Shown here in pieces: positions 29,136 through 39,969 of a stretch of DNA of 64,000 nt; position 1 is the first letter of the stretch, and every line of letters begins with the position of its first letter. The position numbers and the translations under genes were made by a program. Under the pieces are notes generated by a model, which was not told where the DNA came from, made no database searches, and was given only the letters and a program-made list of their open reading frames with translations. This DNA comes from Colwellia sp. BRX10-3 (GTDB taxonomy: Bacteria > Pseudomonadota > Gammaproteobacteria > Enterobacterales > Alteromonadaceae): contig NZ_JACGWA010000006.1 of the NCBI RefSeq assembly GCF_014077505.1, positions 62,001 to 126,000 of the forward strand, read 5' to 3'.

Positions 29136-29305
29136 TTATTGGTCTAAAAATTAACTTATCAGTGTTCCCACACTAATAGCAACATAAAATACGAAAAAGA
29201 CGGTATAATAAAAATATTCGACATAAGAGTAATATAAATACGCTTATTTTAGTTGACTCTGGTCGTATTTTTCATCAAACAAATATATATAGGTTGCCAA
29301 TAACT

Positions 29306-30310
29306 ATGAGCCATTCTTACCTACCATTAATTGATTTACACCGACATTTAGACGGTAATATTCGCCCTAAAACCATTTGGACATTAGCACAACAACATAA
29401 CATTGTTCTGCCTGAAACTGACTTCGAAGCCTTTATTCCACATGTGCAAGTACAAGACAGTGAAAGTGATTTATTAGCTTTCCTCAGCAAACTTGACTGG
29501 GGAGTTGCAGTACTTAAAACTTTAGATGATTGTAAGCGCATAGCCTATGAAAACGTTGAAGATGCTTTTAACGCGGGTATTCATTATGCAGAATTACGCT
29601 TTTCACCTTATTACATGGCGATGAATAATAACCTTGTAGTAGCTGATGTGGTTGCTGCGGTTATAGATGGTGTTAATTCGGCATGTAAAGTATACGATGT
29701 AAAAATTAACCTTATTGGCATTTTAAGTCGCACCTTTGGTATAGAAAAGTGTCAAGCAGAATTAGACGCCCTACTTGCACACAAACAACATTTAGTTGCC
29801 GTTGATTTAGCCGGAGATGAGTACAATTTTCCTGGTGAAATGTTTGTCGAACATTTTAATCAAGTTCAAAAAGCACAACTCCATGCAACCATCCATGCAG
29901 GTGAAGCTGCAGGACCTGAAAGTATATGGCAAGCAATAAACCAATTACATGCTAAACGCATTGGTCATGGTGTTGCATGTCATCGTGATGAAAAGCTTAT
30001 GGATTATATGCGCGAGCATGATATTGCCATAGAGTCTTGCCTTACTTCTAACTTCCAAACAGGCACTATCAAAGACTTAAGCCAACATCCAATCAAAGAC
30101 TTTCTCGCCCGTGGATTATTAGTTTGTTTAAATACTGATGATCCGGCAGTTCAAGGTATTGAGCTAAAAAATGAATTTAACATTGCTCGAAATACTTTAG
30201 GTTTTAATGATAAAGATATACAACAGCTACAAGAGAACTCTCTTAAAGCGAGTTTTTTATCAGACAGTGAAAAATCAGCATTAAAACAAAAAGTATTAAA
30301 TAAAGAATAA
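29306..30310 (+). CDS. add: Adenosine deaminase
   Basis: It deaminates adenosine and deoxyadenosine to (deoxy)inosine with a bound zinc. 334 residues show the metal-binding LHRHLDGNIRP at the N-terminus, the catalytic HAGEAAGP, RIGHGV, and LNTDDPAVQG with the zinc Asp. The sequence opens HSYLPLIDLHRHLDG, near the usual N-terminus. I choose the ATG at 29306 over a TTG at 29294. It is followed by xapX-like and deoD genes on the same strand, forming a purine nucleoside salvage group: the inosine made here is a substrate for DeoD. Confidence 0.94.
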   Translation: MSHSYLPLIDLHRHLDGNIRPKTIWTLAQQHNIVLPETDFEAFIPHVQVQDSESDLLAFLSKLDWGVAVLKTLDDCKRIAYENVEDAFNAGIHYAELRFSPYYMAMNNNLVVADVVAAVIDGVNSACKVYDVKINLIGILSRTFGIEKCQAELDALLAHKQHLVAVDLAGDEYNFPGEMFVEHFNQVQKAQLHATIHAGEAAGPESIWQAINQLHAKRIGHGVACHRDEKLMDYMREHDIAIESCLTSNFQTGTIKDLSQHPIKDFLARGLLVCLNTDDPAVQGIELKNEFNIARNTLGFNDKDIQQLQENSLKASFLSDSEKSALKQKVLNKE

Positions 30311-30375
30311 AGCACATTGTTGAAATTGTTAATGTTAGGTTAAAATATCTGATTAACAATCAACAAGGAGAAAAC

Positions 30376-30546
30376 GTGTTCGAAGTTATAATCGCAATAA
30401 TAACCGGTATCGTTGTTGGCTTGGTTTTTTCATTACTGAAATTACCTATACCTGCACCACCAGTTTTATCAGGTATTGCTGGTATATTCGGCATTTATTT
30501 AGGTGGTATCGGTTATCACTGGATCGCTGAGCGCTTTTTCAGTTAG
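30376..30546 (+). CDS. XapX domain small membrane protein
   Basis: A 56-residue gene begins at GTG 30376 behind a strong AAGGAG box (30365-30370). It encodes FEVIIAIITGIVVGLVFSLL, KLPIPAPPVLSGIAGIFGIY and LGGIGYHWIAERFFS. Two hydrophobic helices flank the Pro-rich PIPAPP turn, the hallmark of the XapX (DUF1427) family, named after proteins near xanthosine phosphorylase genes. Its position between add and deoD fits a link with purine nucleoside use, although the function is unknown. The GTG start and short length make it easy to miss. Confidence 0.85.
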   Translation: MFEVIIAIITGIVVGLVFSLLKLPIPAPPVLSGIAGIFGIYLGGIGYHWIAERFFS

Positions 30547-30670
30547 AATCACACTTTAAACATTAATAGACATATCAGTAAAACACCCTTGATAGCGGCT
30601 GAATGGATACAATATCAGCAATGGCTAGAAACTTACTGTGATTGAACACCACTAAAAAAGGTTAACACTC

Positions 30671-31375
30671 ATGGCAACAGCACACATAGAAGCAAACAAT
30701 GGCGATTTCGCAAAAACGGTTCTTATGCCGGGCGATCCGCTACGCGCAAAATATATTGCAGAAAATTTTCTTGATGACGCAAAATGTGTCACCCGCGTAC
30801 GTAACATGTTTGGTTACACAGGCACCTATAAAGGTAAGCCAGTCTCAGTAATGGGCTCAGGAATGGGTATCCCATCAATATCAATCTACGCAACAGAATT
30901 ATATAAAGACTACGGTGTTGAAAGCATCATACGCATTGGTTCTTGTGGTGCAGTACGTGATGATATAAAAGTACGCGACATCATTGTTGGTATGGCAGCA
31001 AGCACCGATTCAAATGTTAACCGTTCACGTTTAAATGGCTGTGATTTCGCCGTTACAGCTGATTTTGACTTGCTACATAACGTGGTAAAAACAGCAGAAA
31101 AAACAGGTAAAAAAATTCGTGTTGGTAATATTTTCACCTCTGATTTGTTTTATACACCACAACCTGAAATGTTTGCCCTAATGGAAAAATACGGAATTTT
31201 AGCCGTTGAAATGGAAGCTGCAGGTTTATATGGTGTAGCTGCCGAGTACGGCAAAAAAGCCCTAACAGTATTAACAGTGAGCGATCATATTAAAACCGGT
31301 GAGCAAACCACCGCTGATGAACGCGAAACAACTTTCCAAGGTATGATGGAATTGACCCTTGATAGCTTATTATAA
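30671..31375 (+). CDS. deoD: Purine nucleoside phosphorylase, DeoD type
   Basis: Phosphorolysis of purine (deoxy)nucleosides to the base and (deoxy)ribose-1-phosphate. 234 residues, as in E. coli Deo[16 protein letters not shown], the [10 protein letters not shown] and GSCGAV phosphate/ribose segments, EMEAAGLY, and the catalytic SDH in [11 protein letters not shown]. The ATG at 30671 follows an AAAAAGG stretch. Together with Add upstream it converts adenosine through inosine to hypoxanthine. A terminator follows. Confidence 0.96.
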   Translation: MATAHIEANNGDFAKTVLMPGDPLRAKYIAENFLDDAKCVTRVRNMFGYTGTYKGKPVSVMGSGMGIPSISIYATELYKDYGVESIIRIGSCGAVRDDIKVRDIIVGMAASTDSNVNRSRLNGCDFAVTADFDLLHNVVKTAEKTGKKIRVGNIFTSDLFYTPQPEMFALMEKYGILAVEMEAAGLYGVAAEYGKKALTVLTVSDHIKTGEQTTADERETTFQGMMELTLDSLL

Positions 31376-31391
31376 ATCCTAAGCTTCATAT

Positions 31392-31424
31392 AAAAAAAAG
31401 CCAGTCTAATGACTGGTTTTTTTT
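31392..31424 (+). terminator. Intrinsic terminator of deoD
   Basis: CCAGTC-TAAT-GACTGG is extended by an A-run/T-run pair. The eight T's after the stem are typical of factor-independent termination. Confidence 0.85.
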
Positions 31425-31497
31425 ATAACTAAACTTCTACAACCATTTATTTCACCAATATGACTCAAAGATGTTCAAGTTGGTTTTATTTAAATAT

Positions 31498-31800
31498 CTA
31501 CAAAGTAATTCTGTCCTTATTACGTAGTAGCATCTTCGCACCTATACCTTTCACATTAAGTAAATCATCAATAGTATTAAATTCCCCATGTAATTCGCGA
31601 TAAGCGACGATTGCTTTTGCTCTTTTTACGCCAACACCTTTCAATGAAGCTAAGGATGCAATATCAGCTTTATTAATATCAACAACTTGTATTTCTTGTG
31701 TAATATTCACTTTGGCTGGTTCATTAAAGCCTGCAGCGCGAAGTGGCAATGACATTACTGTAAATAAGATAATGAGAGAATAACAGATGTACTTTTTCAT
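31498..31800 (-). CDS. ComEA-like helix-hairpin-helix DNA-binding protein
   Basis: 100 residues with a signal peptide (KKYICYSLIILFTVMSLPLRAAG) and a C-terminal tandem helix-hairpin-helix: VDINKADIASLASLKGVGVKRAKAIVAYR and FNTIDDLLNVKGIGAKMLLRN. Periplasmic proteins of this form (ComEA/YbaV) bind double-stranded DNA in natural transformation of Vibrio-like bacteria. No other competence gene is nearby. It lies downstream of pyrF on the same strand with a gap of about 130 bases. Confidence 0.88.
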   Translation of the reverse strand: MKKYICYSLIILFTVMSLPLRAAGFNEPAKVNITQEIQVVDINKADIASLASLKGVGVKRAKAIVAYRELHGEFNTIDDLLNVKGIGAKMLLRNKDRITL

Positions 31801-31934
31801 ATGACTTTCCTTCTAAGTAGAGTTAATTTCCTTATAAGTGAATTATTATAGATAATAATTCACTGCATTAGGTTTAGAAGTATTGTCGTGATTTGTCAAA
31901 TAAACAGAGGTGAAATAATATTTATCCGTTAAAG

Positions 31935-32630
31935 TTAACTAATAGATTGGTTAATTTCTTGTAACACGGCATGTGGATTTTCTGCTTTAGTGATCGGTCT
32001 TCCAATCACTAAATAGTCAACGCCAACTGCTATCGCTTCGCTAGGTGTCATAATACGCTTTTGATCATCCGCATTTGCCCCTGCTGGACGTATACCCGGA
32101 GTAACAAGCTTAAATTCTTTACCCAACAATTGCTTTAATGATTCAGCTTCCATTGCTGAGCAAACAACACCGTCTAAACCGGCTTGTTTAGTCAACGATG
32201 CTAGGTGTAGTACATGCTCAGCGGGTGATTTAGTAATGCCAATTCCAGCAAGGTCTTCTGGCCCCATACTGGTTAATACGGTAACAGCAATCAATAATGG
32301 GGCTTTATCACCATAGGGTAACAAGGCAGCTTTGGCTTTTTCCATCATTTTGAGGCCACCTGAAGCATGAACATTTACCATCCAAACACCTAAATCGGCC
32401 GAAGCAGCAACCGCTTTAGCAACAGTATTTGGGATATCATGAAATTTCAAATCAAGAAAAACATCAAATCCACGATTAACAAGCTCTTTAACAAATTCAG
32501 GTCCAAAGTGGGTGAACATTTCTTTGCCAACTTTTAATCGACAATCACTTGGTTGAATTTTATCTACAAAAGATAATGCCTCATCTTTGTTATCAAAATC
32601 TAAGGCTACGACAACTTTTGCATCTCTCAT
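31935..32630 (-). CDS. pyrF: Orotidine 5'-phosphate decarboxylase
   Basis: It converts OMP to UMP, the last step of de novo pyrimidine synthesis. 231 residues with [13 protein letters not shown] at the start, the catalytic [13 protein letters not shown] (Asp-Lys-x-x-Asp), MVNVHASGG, and the phosphate loop VTPGIRPAG with VIGRPIT. It lies at the end of the lapA-lapB-pyrF order conserved in gammaproteobacteria, separated from lapB by 181 bases. Confidence 0.96.
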   Translation of the reverse strand: MRDAKVVVALDFDNKDEALSFVDKIQPSDCRLKVGKEMFTHFGPEFVKELVNRGFDVFLDLKFHDIPNTVAKAVAASADLGVWMVNVHASGGLKMMEKAKAALLPYGDKAPLLIAVTVLTSMGPEDLAGIGITKSPAEHVLHLASLTKQAGLDGVVCSAMEAESLKQLLGKEFKLVTPGIRPAGANADDQKRIMTPSEAIAVGVDYLVIGRPITKAENPHAVLQEINQSIS

Positions 32631-32811
32631 GCTTTTTTCCTCAATAGGTAAATATTGTAATAATTTTTTTGATAGTAAGCGTTAATATTCCAGAGAATAT
32701 TCTGGCTTCATATATTAACAATTAACATACCAACACTTCGAAATTGTGGAGTTAAAATACTATTTTCTCAACTCTACATTAAAAATACGCAGATAATGAA
32801 CCTACTTGGTA

Positions 32812-33981
32812 TTACTCACCATCTAAGCCTCGAACAGGTTTAAGCTGCTCCCAATCGTGACATGACGGACATGACCAATAATGAGTACTTGAGTTAAAAC
32901 CACAACTTCTACAACTATAACGGTGTTTCACATTTAAATAGGCGGTAACGAGCTCACGGATAGCTTCAAGATTTTCCGATGTATTTTCTGACTCCCCATC
33001 ATTCATTTGCATTTTAACAAAATGCTTAAAGCCACGAATAGTCGGTCGGCGTTTCAATGCTGATAGAATAAATTTTTTCGCTGGATTTACACCCTTAACT
33101 TGCTCAATATGGGTTAAATACTTAATAAGAGCCGATGTAGCCCCCGTTTCCTCATAAACTTTTCTGATAAACTGGAAGAATTCTTTTTCAGCATCAAGTG
33201 CTTGATAACAAATAAACATTTTTTCTATTACGTCGGGAAAAAATTCTTTATCTTGTTCATAAATGGCTTTATAACACTGACAAGCTTCATTGTATTGCTG
33301 ATGGTTTTCATATATTTGTGCCATTAGCCAATTAGCGCGAGATGAATTAGGATCATGGCTCAATGCATTATCTAAGAGCTCAATCACTTCAATAAATTCG
33401 TCTTTCTCTAATGCTAACGTAGCAAGTTCACAATAGAAATTAGCTAAAGTATGTAAGAGTTTTGTATCACGAGTTTTTGCAATAGCTTTTTTAAGTGCAA
33501 GCCCTTGTTGCCAATCTTTCGTTGATTGATAAATTTGCATTAAAGCGCTTAGCGATTTCAAACCGTAGATTTTTGACTTTAACAACTTATGAAACATATC
33601 TTCAGCGCGATCGTATAATCCAGCACTGAGAAAATCTTTAGCAAGTTCAAATACTGCTTGTTGCTTGGCACTATTGGGGAGATGTTTTTGTCGTACTAAA
33701 TGCTCATGCACTTTCAACGCTCTATCAAGCTCGCCACGGCGTCTAAATAAGTTTGCCATAGCAAAATGGGCTTCTACGGTATCATCTTCAACTTTTAACG
33801 CTTCAAGTAGATAATCAATGGCTTTATCTTGTTGATTTGAGAATAAGTAATTTAGTCCTGTAGAATATTTAATTGAAAGCTCTTGTTTAGCAGAGTGATC
33901 GTTTTGTTTAACGCTATTGCGCCCCATAAACCAACCATAGCCCATAGCAACAGGTAACAATAAAAATAATAAACCTAGCAT
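32812..33981 (-). CDS. lapB: LapB, lipopolysaccharide assembly regulator
   Basis: 389 residues. There is an N-terminal membrane anchor (MLGLLFLLLPVAMGYGWFMGRNS), a long series of tetratricopeptide repeats (about 45-340), and a C-terminal rubredoxin-like metal knuckle YSCRSCGF ... WSCPSCHDW with four cysteines. LapB (YciM) brings LpxC to FtsH for degradation and so limits LPS synthesis. The gene starts one base after the lapA stop and belongs to the ihfB-lapA-lapB-pyrF group. Confidence 0.96.
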   Translation of the reverse strand: MLGLLFLLLPVAMGYGWFMGRNSVKQNDHSAKQELSIKYSTGLNYLFSNQQDKAIDYLLEALKVEDDTVEAHFAMANLFRRRGELDRALKVHEHLVRQKHLPNSAKQQAVFELAKDFLSAGLYDRAEDMFHKLLKSKIYGLKSLSALMQIYQSTKDWQQGLALKKAIAKTRDTKLLHTLANFYCELATLALEKDEFIEVIELLDNALSHDPNSSRANWLMAQIYENHQQYNEACQCYKAIYEQDKEFFPDVIEKMFICYQALDAEKEFFQFIRKVYEETGATSALIKYLTHIEQVKGVNPAKKFILSALKRRPTIRGFKHFVKMQMNDGESENTSENLEAIRELVTAYLNVKHRYSCRSCGFNSSTHYWSCPSCHDWEQLKPVRGLDGE

Positions 33982-33982
33982 A

Positions 33983-34234
33983 CTAAGACTTATTTCCTGT
34001 TATCGTTTGAGTTTTTTTATTGGGTTTTACCATGCTAAGTAGCTTCCAAAACAAAACAAATAATAAACCCAGCAAAAAACCAATTGAGGTAAATAACCCT
34101 ACCGCAGTAGCAACTGAAATATTAGTTTTTGCAATCATATAATTTAAGGTAAGCAATTGATCATTTTGACTACCAAAAATAAATGCAATGGCAAGTAAGA
34201 TAAGAAAAAGAATAACTGTAATATAAAGGCGCAT
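33983..34234 (-). CDS. lapA: LapA (YciS, DUF1049) membrane protein
   Basis: 83 residues with two transmembrane helices (about 4-20 and 43-66) around a short NDQLLTLNYMIAKTNISVA loop, the DUF1049/LapA pattern. The charged C-terminal tail (KPNKKTQTITGNKS) is cytoplasmic. LapA works with LapB in LPS assembly. It sits directly before lapB and behind ihfB. Confidence 0.93.
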   Translation of the reverse strand: MRLYITVILFLILLAIAFIFGSQNDQLLTLNYMIAKTNISVATAVGLFTSIGFLLGLLFVLFWKLLSMVKPNKKTQTITGNKS

Positions 34235-34261
34235 AATAATTCATCCAAAACAACACAAAAA

Positions 34262-34285
34262 AAAGGCATGCTCATAGCATGCCGT
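34262..34285 (-). terminator. Intrinsic terminator of ihfB
   Basis: GGCATGCT-CAT-AGCATGCC forms an 8-bp GC-rich stem. On the minus strand it is followed by a run of eight T's, 20 bases past the ihfB stop. Confidence 0.8.
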
Positions 34286-34304
34286 TTATTCATTAATTCT
34301 GCAA

Positions 34305-34595
34305 TTACGCTATTGAAAGATTAACTCTTTCACGCAATTCTTTACCAGGTTTAAAGTGCGGAACATATTTACCATCAAGCTTTACTGACTCGCCAGTTTT
34401 TGGGTTCCGTCCCACGCGAGGAGCACGATAATGCAACGAAAAGCTGCCAAAACCTCTAATTTCAATACGCTCACCTTTTGACAAAGTTTGCGCCATCATT
34501 TCAAGAATTTCTTTAATAGCTTGTTCTACATCTTTCGCAGCTAAATGATTTAATTTATCTGCTAATCTTTCAATGAGTTCTGATTTAGTCATTTG
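34305..34595 (-). CDS. ihfB: Integration host factor, beta subunit
   Basis: 96 residues of the DNABII family. It shows [13 protein letters not shown], a central [28 protein letters not shown] with the DNA-intercalating Pro in the RNPKTG arm, and a C-terminal [12 protein letters not shown] bends DNA at promoters and recombination sites. I take the ATG at 34595; a start at 34610 adds MNTGG, which reads through the RBS region (GGAGG). It lies after rpsA, its usual neighbour. Confidence 0.96.
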   Translation of the reverse strand, partial: QMTKSELIERLADKLNHLAAKDVEQAIKEILEMMAQTLSKGERIEIRGFGSFSLHYRAPRVGRNPKTGESVKLDGKYVPHFKPGKELRERVNLSIA

Positions 34596-34640
34596 ACCTC
34601 CAGTGTTCACTATAGCTTCGCGCCATCGGATTTAAACTTT

Positions 34641-34670
34641 AAGAAGAACTGCTTTAATACAGTTCTTCTT
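34641..34670 (-). terminator. Hairpin between rpsA and ihfB
   Basis: AAGAAGAACTG and CAGTTCTTCTT form an 11-bp stem 20 bases past the rpsA stop. No strong U-run follows, so it may be a weak terminator or an mRNA-stabilising or processing hairpin. Confidence 0.5.
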
Positions 34671-34689
34671 CACTTGGTATTACTAGGAA

Positions 34690-36357
34690 TTAAATCTTAG
34701 CGTTTTTAAACGCTTCAGCCATTGCACTTAAACCAGATTCATCTTCTGGAGTTTGGTTCAATGTATCCATAGCTTCACGCTCGTCTGCTTGATCTTTAGC
34801 TTTGATTGATAAGCTGATAGTACGGTTCTTACGATCAACACCAACAAACTTAGTTTCAACGCTGTCATCAACAGATAATTCAGTAGTCGCATCTTCGATA
34901 CGTTCACGTGAAATATCAGCAACACGAAGGTAACCTTCAACGCCTTCAGCTAATTCAATTTTAGCGCCTTTAGCGTCTACTTCAATAACCTTACCTGTAA
35001 CAATAGCACCTTTTTTGTTATCTGCAAGGTATTGATTAAACGGATCATCTTCAGTTTGTTTAACACCTAAAGAGATACGTTCGCGCTCAGGGTCAACTTG
35101 AAGTACTACAGCTGAGATTTCATCACCTTTCTTGTATTCACGAACAGCTTCTTCACCGCCAGCCCATGAAATGTCAGATAAGTGAACAAGACCATCAATA
35201 CCGCCGTCAAGACCAATGAAGATACCAAAGTCAGTGATTGACTTGATCTTACCTGATACTTTGTCACCTTTGTTGAAGTTCTTAGCAAACTCTTCCCAAG
35301 GGTTCGGGATACATTGTTTAAGGCCAAGAGAAATACGACGACGTTCTTCGTCAATTTCAAGTACCATAACTTCAACCGTGTCACCTAAGTTAACAACTTT
35401 AGATGGGTGGATGTTTTTGTTAGTCCAATCCATTTCAGAAACGTGAACAAGACCTTCAACGCCTTCTTGAATTTCAACAAAACAACCGTAGTCAGTTAAG
35501 TTAGTTACGCGACCTGTAAGCTTAGCGCCTTCAGGGTAACGCTTAGCGATAGCAACCCATGGATCTTCGCCTAACTGCTTCATACCTAGAGATACACGAG
35601 TACGCTCACGATCGAATTTCAATACTTTAACTTGAATTTCATCACCAACATTTACGATTTCACTTGGGTGCTTAACACGTTTCCAAGCCATATCTGTGAT
35701 GTGAAGTAGGCCGTCAATGCCGCCTAAGTCTACGAATGCACCGTAGTCAGTAAGGTTCTTAACGATACCTTTAACTTCAATGCCTTCAGCAAGAGAAGCT
35801 AATAGTTCATCACGTTCAACACTGCTTTCTGATTCGATAACAGCACGACGAGATACAACTACGTTATTACGCTTTTGATCAAGCTTAATAACTTTAAATT
35901 CTAAATCTTTACCTTCAAGGTGAGTAGTGTCACGTATAGGACGTACATCTACTAATGAACCAGGTAAGAAAGCACGTATATTGCTAACTTCAACTGTGAA
36001 ACCACCTTTAACTTTACCGTTGATAACACCGATAATAGTTTCTTTTTCTTCGTATGCTTTTTCAAGCACTTGCCACGCTTCATGACGTTTTGCGTCATCA
36101 CGAGAAAGAATAGTTTCACCGAAACCATCGTCTGTAGCTTTAAGCGACACATCTACTTCATCACCAACAGATACTTCAACTTCACCTGTAAGGCTTTTGA
36201 ATTGGTCAATTGAAATAACAGATTCAGATTTTAAGCCAGCGTCTACTAAAACGTTGTCTTTTGTGATGGCAACTACAGTCCCTTTAATGATTGAACCAGG
36301 GCGTGTTTCGATTGTTTTTAAACTTTCTTCAAAAAGTTGTGCAAAATTTTCAGTCAT
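34690..36357 (-). CDS. rpsA: 30S ribosomal protein S1
   Basis: 555 residues, close to E. coli S1 (557). Six S1 RNA-binding repeats are seen: two N-terminal ones that bind the ribosome (from [21 protein letters not shown]), and four typical ones with the VxGxVxxxxxxGxFV pattern, such as [19 protein letters not shown] and [17 protein letters not shown]. It unfolds structured leaders and recruits mRNA. The gene stands between cmk and ihfB, the order seen across gammaproteobacteria. Confidence 0.97.
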   Translation of the reverse strand: MTENFAQLFEESLKTIETRPGSIIKGTVVAITKDNVLVDAGLKSESVISIDQFKSLTGEVEVSVGDEVDVSLKATDDGFGETILSRDDAKRHEAWQVLEKAYEEKETIIGVINGKVKGGFTVEVSNIRAFLPGSLVDVRPIRDTTHLEGKDLEFKVIKLDQKRNNVVVSRRAVIESESSVERDELLASLAEGIEVKGIVKNLTDYGAFVDLGGIDGLLHITDMAWKRVKHPSEIVNVGDEIQVKVLKFDRERTRVSLGMKQLGEDPWVAIAKRYPEGAKLTGRVTNLTDYGCFVEIQEGVEGLVHVSEMDWTNKNIHPSKVVNLGDTVEVMVLEIDEERRRISLGLKQCIPNPWEEFAKNFNKGDKVSGKIKSITDFGIFIGLDGGIDGLVHLSDISWAGGEEAVREYKKGDEISAVVLQVDPERERISLGVKQTEDDPFNQYLADNKKGAIVTGKVIEVDAKGAKIELAEGVEGYLRVADISRERIEDATTELSVDDSVETKFVGVDRKNRTISLSIKAKDQADEREAMDTLNQTPEDESGLSAMAEAFKNAKI

Positions 36358-36470
36358 AATTTGTCTATGAACTCATTTTTTTAATCCAATCAACATACAT
36401 GTTTCATGGGGTTATGAATAAGACCTAACGCATCCTTACCTTAGGTTATTTTGAAGCATTATTGCCTCGT

Positions 36471-37151
36471 TTACATTAATTTTTCATTACTAAATGAAAG
36501 GATTTTACTGACCACTTCATCAATAGAAAGTTCAGTAGAATCAATGATTAATGCTCCTTCTGCAGGGACAAGCGGCGCCACCTTTCGGTTTTGATCTCGC
36601 TCGTCTCTAAGACGTATGTCATCCAAAAGGCGCCCGATTTTAACATCAAAGCCCTTGTCTTTCAACTGATTAAATCTTCTTTGTGCTCTTATTTCTGCGC
36701 TAGCAGTCAAAAACACTTTCACCGGCGCGCGGGTAAAAACCACTGTGCCCATATCTCGGCCATCGGCAACTAAGCCCGGTGCGACTTTAAACGCTCTTTG
36801 ACGACGTAACAGTGCTTCTCTGACACGAGGAAATGCTGCAACCTTTGAGGCTAATGCACCAATTTCTTCTGTTCTAATCGCATTAGAAACATCTTCGCCT
36901 TCTAAAATAACTTTACCTTCACCTGAATTACATATTTGAAACTGCACATCAAGATGGGCTGCAACAGGTAATAAGGAATCTTCGTCATCAACACTAATAT
37001 TATGGTGTTGTGCTGCTACGGCTAATACACGATAAATGGCGCCACTATCTAATAAATGCCAACCCAGTTGCTCAGCAACAATACGCGCAACAGTTCCTTT
37101 GCCCGCACCACTTGGTCCATCAATAGTAATGACTGGAATGCTTTCCTGCAT
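36471..37151 (-). CDS. cmk: Cytidylate kinase
   Basis: It phosphorylates CMP and dCMP with ATP. 226 residues with the P-loop [14 protein letters not shown], the substrate segment [33 protein letters not shown] and the lid region [13 protein letters not shown]. It lies upstream of rpsA with a gap of 113 bases and downstream of aroA. Confidence 0.97.
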   Translation of the reverse strand: MQESIPVITIDGPSGAGKGTVARIVAEQLGWHLLDSGAIYRVLAVAAQHHNISVDDEDSLLPVAAHLDVQFQICNSGEGKVILEGEDVSNAIRTEEIGALASKVAAFPRVREALLRRQRAFKVAPGLVADGRDMGTVVFTRAPVKVFLTASAEIRAQRRFNQLKDKGFDVKIGRLLDDIRLRDERDQNRKVAPLVPAEGALIIDSTELSIDEVVSKILSFSNEKLM

Positions 37152-37237
37152 ACATTTCTCTCCTAATACTCGAAAATCGGCGGCATTATACGGGATTTAC
37201 AGTTTAAAATCGCGTAATAAATTATTCTGTAACACTT

Positions 37238-38518
37238 TTAAAAAGAGACCGTCGATAACTTTTCAAAATAGTCAGGAAATGTTTTAGCCGTACACTTTGG
37301 ATCATTAATAGTTACCGGTGTATCACTTAATGCAACAAGCGAAAAACACATGGCAACTCGGTGATCATTATACGTATCAATCTCCGCATGCTGCAAAACC
37401 GCAGGTGGTGTTATCGAAATATAATCTTCACCTTCTATAACCTCAGCGCCTACTTTTCGTAATTCAGTTGCCATGGCAGTTAAACGATCCGTTTCTTTTA
37501 CTCGCCAGTTGTAGATGTTTCGAATCGTTGTTGTCCCCTTGGCAAAAAGTGCTGTTGTGGCTATGGTCATTGCTGCATCAGGAATATGGTTCATATCCAT
37601 ATCTACTGCGGTAAGCGGCTTACCAATAACGGTTATTGACTCATTGTTCCATATAACTTCTGCGCCCATTTTTTCAAGCACATCAGCAAAATATTTATCA
37701 CCCTGAACACTTAACTTACCTACGCCGTGTACTGTAATTTCACCACCCTTTATGGCACCAGCAGCTAAGAAATATGACGCCGAAGATGCATCACCTTCTA
37801 CCATGTACTTTTCAACGGCTTGATAAGATTGCTTACCTTTTACGGTAAAAGATTGATAATTATTATTTTGAACCGTAACGCCAAACCTAGCCATAATATC
37901 TAGCGTAATATCAATATAAGGCTTGGAGACCAATTCACCTTCAATGTTAATGTTAGTATCAGTTTTTAGTAACGGAGACACCATCAATATAGCGGTTAAA
38001 AACTGACTTGAAATCGAACCATCAATACTGACGGTACTGCCAGTTAACTCTTTACCTTTAATTTTGACGGGTGGGTAATCTTTGTTTTCCAGGTATTCAA
38101 TATCTGCATTGAGCTGAGCTAATGCATCAACCAAGTGACCAATGGGTCTTTCTTTCATTCTTGGCTCACCCGTTAAAACAAACTCACCTTTACTCGCGGC
38201 AAGTGCAGCACATAACGGGCGCATTGCTGTGCCAGCATTGCCTAGATATAACTCTAACGATTCATCAGCATTAAAAAAGCCGTTATTGCCAATTACCGTA
38301 CACTCTGTACCACAATCACTTAAGGTATATTGTATGCCCAAGGTTTTTAATGCACCCAACATATAGTTGATGTCGTCACTAACCAGCAAATTGGTGATTT
38401 TAGTTTCACCATTAGCAAGTGCTGCGATGAGCAATGCACGATTAGATAAACTCTTTGACCCAGGTAAAAACACTTCGCCATTTATTTTAGCGATCGGATT
38501 TAAGGTTAATTGCTCCAT
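37238..38518 (-). CDS. aroA: EPSP synthase (3-phosphoshikimate 1-carboxyvinyltransferase)
   Basis: It joins shikimate-3-phosphate and phosphoenolpyruvate on the way to chorismate. 426 residues show [18 protein letters not shown] at the N-terminus, the [16 protein letters not shown] loop with a Gly (class I, glyphosate-sensitive pattern), [10 protein letters not shown], and the C-terminal [17 protein letters not shown] and [15 protein letters not shown]. It begins one base after serC stops. The serC-aroA-cmk-rpsA order is typical. Confidence 0.97.
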   Translation of the reverse strand: MEQLTLNPIAKINGEVFLPGSKSLSNRALLIAALANGETKITNLLVSDDINYMLGALKTLGIQYTLSDCGTECTVIGNNGFFNADESLELYLGNAGTAMRPLCAALAASKGEFVLTGEPRMKERPIGHLVDALAQLNADIEYLENKDYPPVKIKGKELTGSTVSIDGSISSQFLTAILMVSPLLKTDTNINIEGELVSKPYIDITLDIMARFGVTVQNNNYQSFTVKGKQSYQAVEKYMVEGDASSASYFLAAGAIKGGEITVHGVGKLSVQGDKYFADVLEKMGAEVIWNNESITVIGKPLTAVDMDMNHIPDAAMTIATTALFAKGTTTIRNIYNWRVKETDRLTAMATELRKVGAEVIEGEDYISITPPAVLQHAEIDTYNDHRVAMCFSLVALSDTPVTINDPKCTAKTFPDYFEKLSTVSF

Positions 38519-38519
38519 C

Positions 38520-39605
38520 TTATTTGGCCTCTACTTCAAATTTTTTCATAAAATCGATCAACGCTTGCACGCCTTCTATTGGCATAGCGTTATAAATACT
38601 CGCACGCATTCCACCCACCATACGATGACCTTTAAGTGCAGTTAAGCCTTGAGCTTCTGCCTGCTTAACAAAGTCAGCAGATAAACTGTCATCGGTTAAC
38701 CAAAAAGGAATATTCATCAAACTTCTGTTTTCTGAAACAATGGTGTTTTTATAAAAAGTACTTTCATCAATATATTGATAAAGTAATTGCGCTTTTTGCT
38801 GATTAATTTCAGCAATAGCGCTTACGCCGCCTTTTGCTAATAACCAGTCAAAAACAAGCCCTGCTAGGTACCAGGCATAAGTGGGTGGTGTATTATACAT
38901 AGAGCCATTATCTGCCAGCACCTGATAATTCATAATTGATGGCGTATCGATATGAGCATTACCTAATAAGTCTTCGCGAACAATAACTAAGGTCAAACCT
39001 GATGGACCAATATTTTTTTGCGCACCAGCGTAAATCAAGCCAAATTGGCTAACATCAAATTCACGTGACAAAATGGTTGACGACATATCAGCAATCAACG
39101 GAATATCACCTGTGTTAGGTACGTCGAAAATTTCGATACCATCTACGGTTTCATTAGGGCAATAATGTACATAGGCTGCATCTTTGCTTATTAGCCACTC
39201 ATTACTTGGTTTTACGCGTTGAGTGCCACCAGTATTATCCATAACATTGATAACATTAATATTACCGTAATTGCTGGCCTCTTCTGCTGCTGATTTAGAC
39301 CAAGCACCCGTTACGATATAATCAGCTTTTTTGTTCTCCCCTAACAGATTTAAGGCAACTGCTGAAAACTGACCGCGGCCTCCACCATGGCAAAAAAGTA
39401 CTTTATAATTTTCAGGAATAGCCATCAGCTTACGTAAATTTGCTTCGGCTTTGTCAGCAACAGCAATGAACTGTTTACTACGATGACTCAATTCCATCAC
39501 TGAGCTACCGGTACCGTCATAATTTAAAAATTCACCTTGTGCTTTTTTCATCACCTCGACAGGCAACATTGCAGGACCTGCGCAAAAATTGTAAACACTA
39601 GACAT
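38520..39605 (-). CDS. serC: Phosphoserine aminotransferase
   Basis: A PLP enzyme making 3-phosphoserine (and 4-phosphohydroxythreonine for vitamin B6) from the keto acid and glutamate. 361 residues with [25 protein letters not shown], the PLP-binding [22 protein letters not shown] with its Lys, and the C-terminal [17 protein letters not shown]. It precedes aroA, one base apart, forming the serC-aroA operon. Confidence 0.97.
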   Translation of the reverse strand: MSSVYNFCAGPAMLPVEVMKKAQGEFLNYDGTGSSVMELSHRSKQFIAVADKAEANLRKLMAIPENYKVLFCHGGGRGQFSAVALNLLGENKKADYIVTGAWSKSAAEEASNYGNINVINVMDNTGGTQRVKPSNEWLISKDAAYVHYCPNETVDGIEIFDVPNTGDIPLIADMSSTILSREFDVSQFGLIYAGAQKNIGPSGLTLVIVREDLLGNAHIDTPSIMNYQVLADNGSMYNTPPTYAWYLAGLVFDWLLAKGGVSAIAEINQQKAQLLYQYIDESTFYKNTIVSENRSLMNIPFWLTDDSLSADFVKQAEAQGLTALKGHRMVGGMRASIYNAMPIEGVQALIDFMKKFEVEAK

Positions 39606-39969
39606 CTAACACTACACCCTTATTCATATAACTCGTTAAATTATAATTAGCCTAAAACGAAGCGATTAATAATCGTTTAGTTAATCATCTCTTCACTTTA
39701 TTCTGGCTGCCATACTCATTCGATTAATTAAGTCTTCTATTTTTTATGAGCAAAAAAGATCAATACATCACTTATATTCTAGCCAGTACTAACCCGCTAT
39801 GTTATCGATATTTGTGATAGTTGAAATTGAGCTGTTACTAGCATACCTAATTGGGGCTTAGCATCAATTCAAAAATCAACTTTGATATAACCGTTTTCAT
39901 CCTTATGATTTGATAAATTTTACTCATAAAAAAAGGCGGAAAAACCGCCTTTTTTTAAGTTAACAACGG
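39606..39969. other. Intergenic region between serC and gyrA
   Basis: 364 bases without a supported gene. The right end holds the gyrA terminator; the rest should contain the serC promoter, in which I cannot pick a convincing -35/-10 pair. No repeat or RNA gene is seen. Confidence 0.7.
39928..39956. terminator. Intrinsic terminator of gyrA
   Basis: AAAAAAAGGCGG and CCGCCTTTTTTT form a perfect 12-bp stem with a 5-base loop, 14 bases past the gyrA stop on the minus strand. It can act in both directions. Confidence 0.9.
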
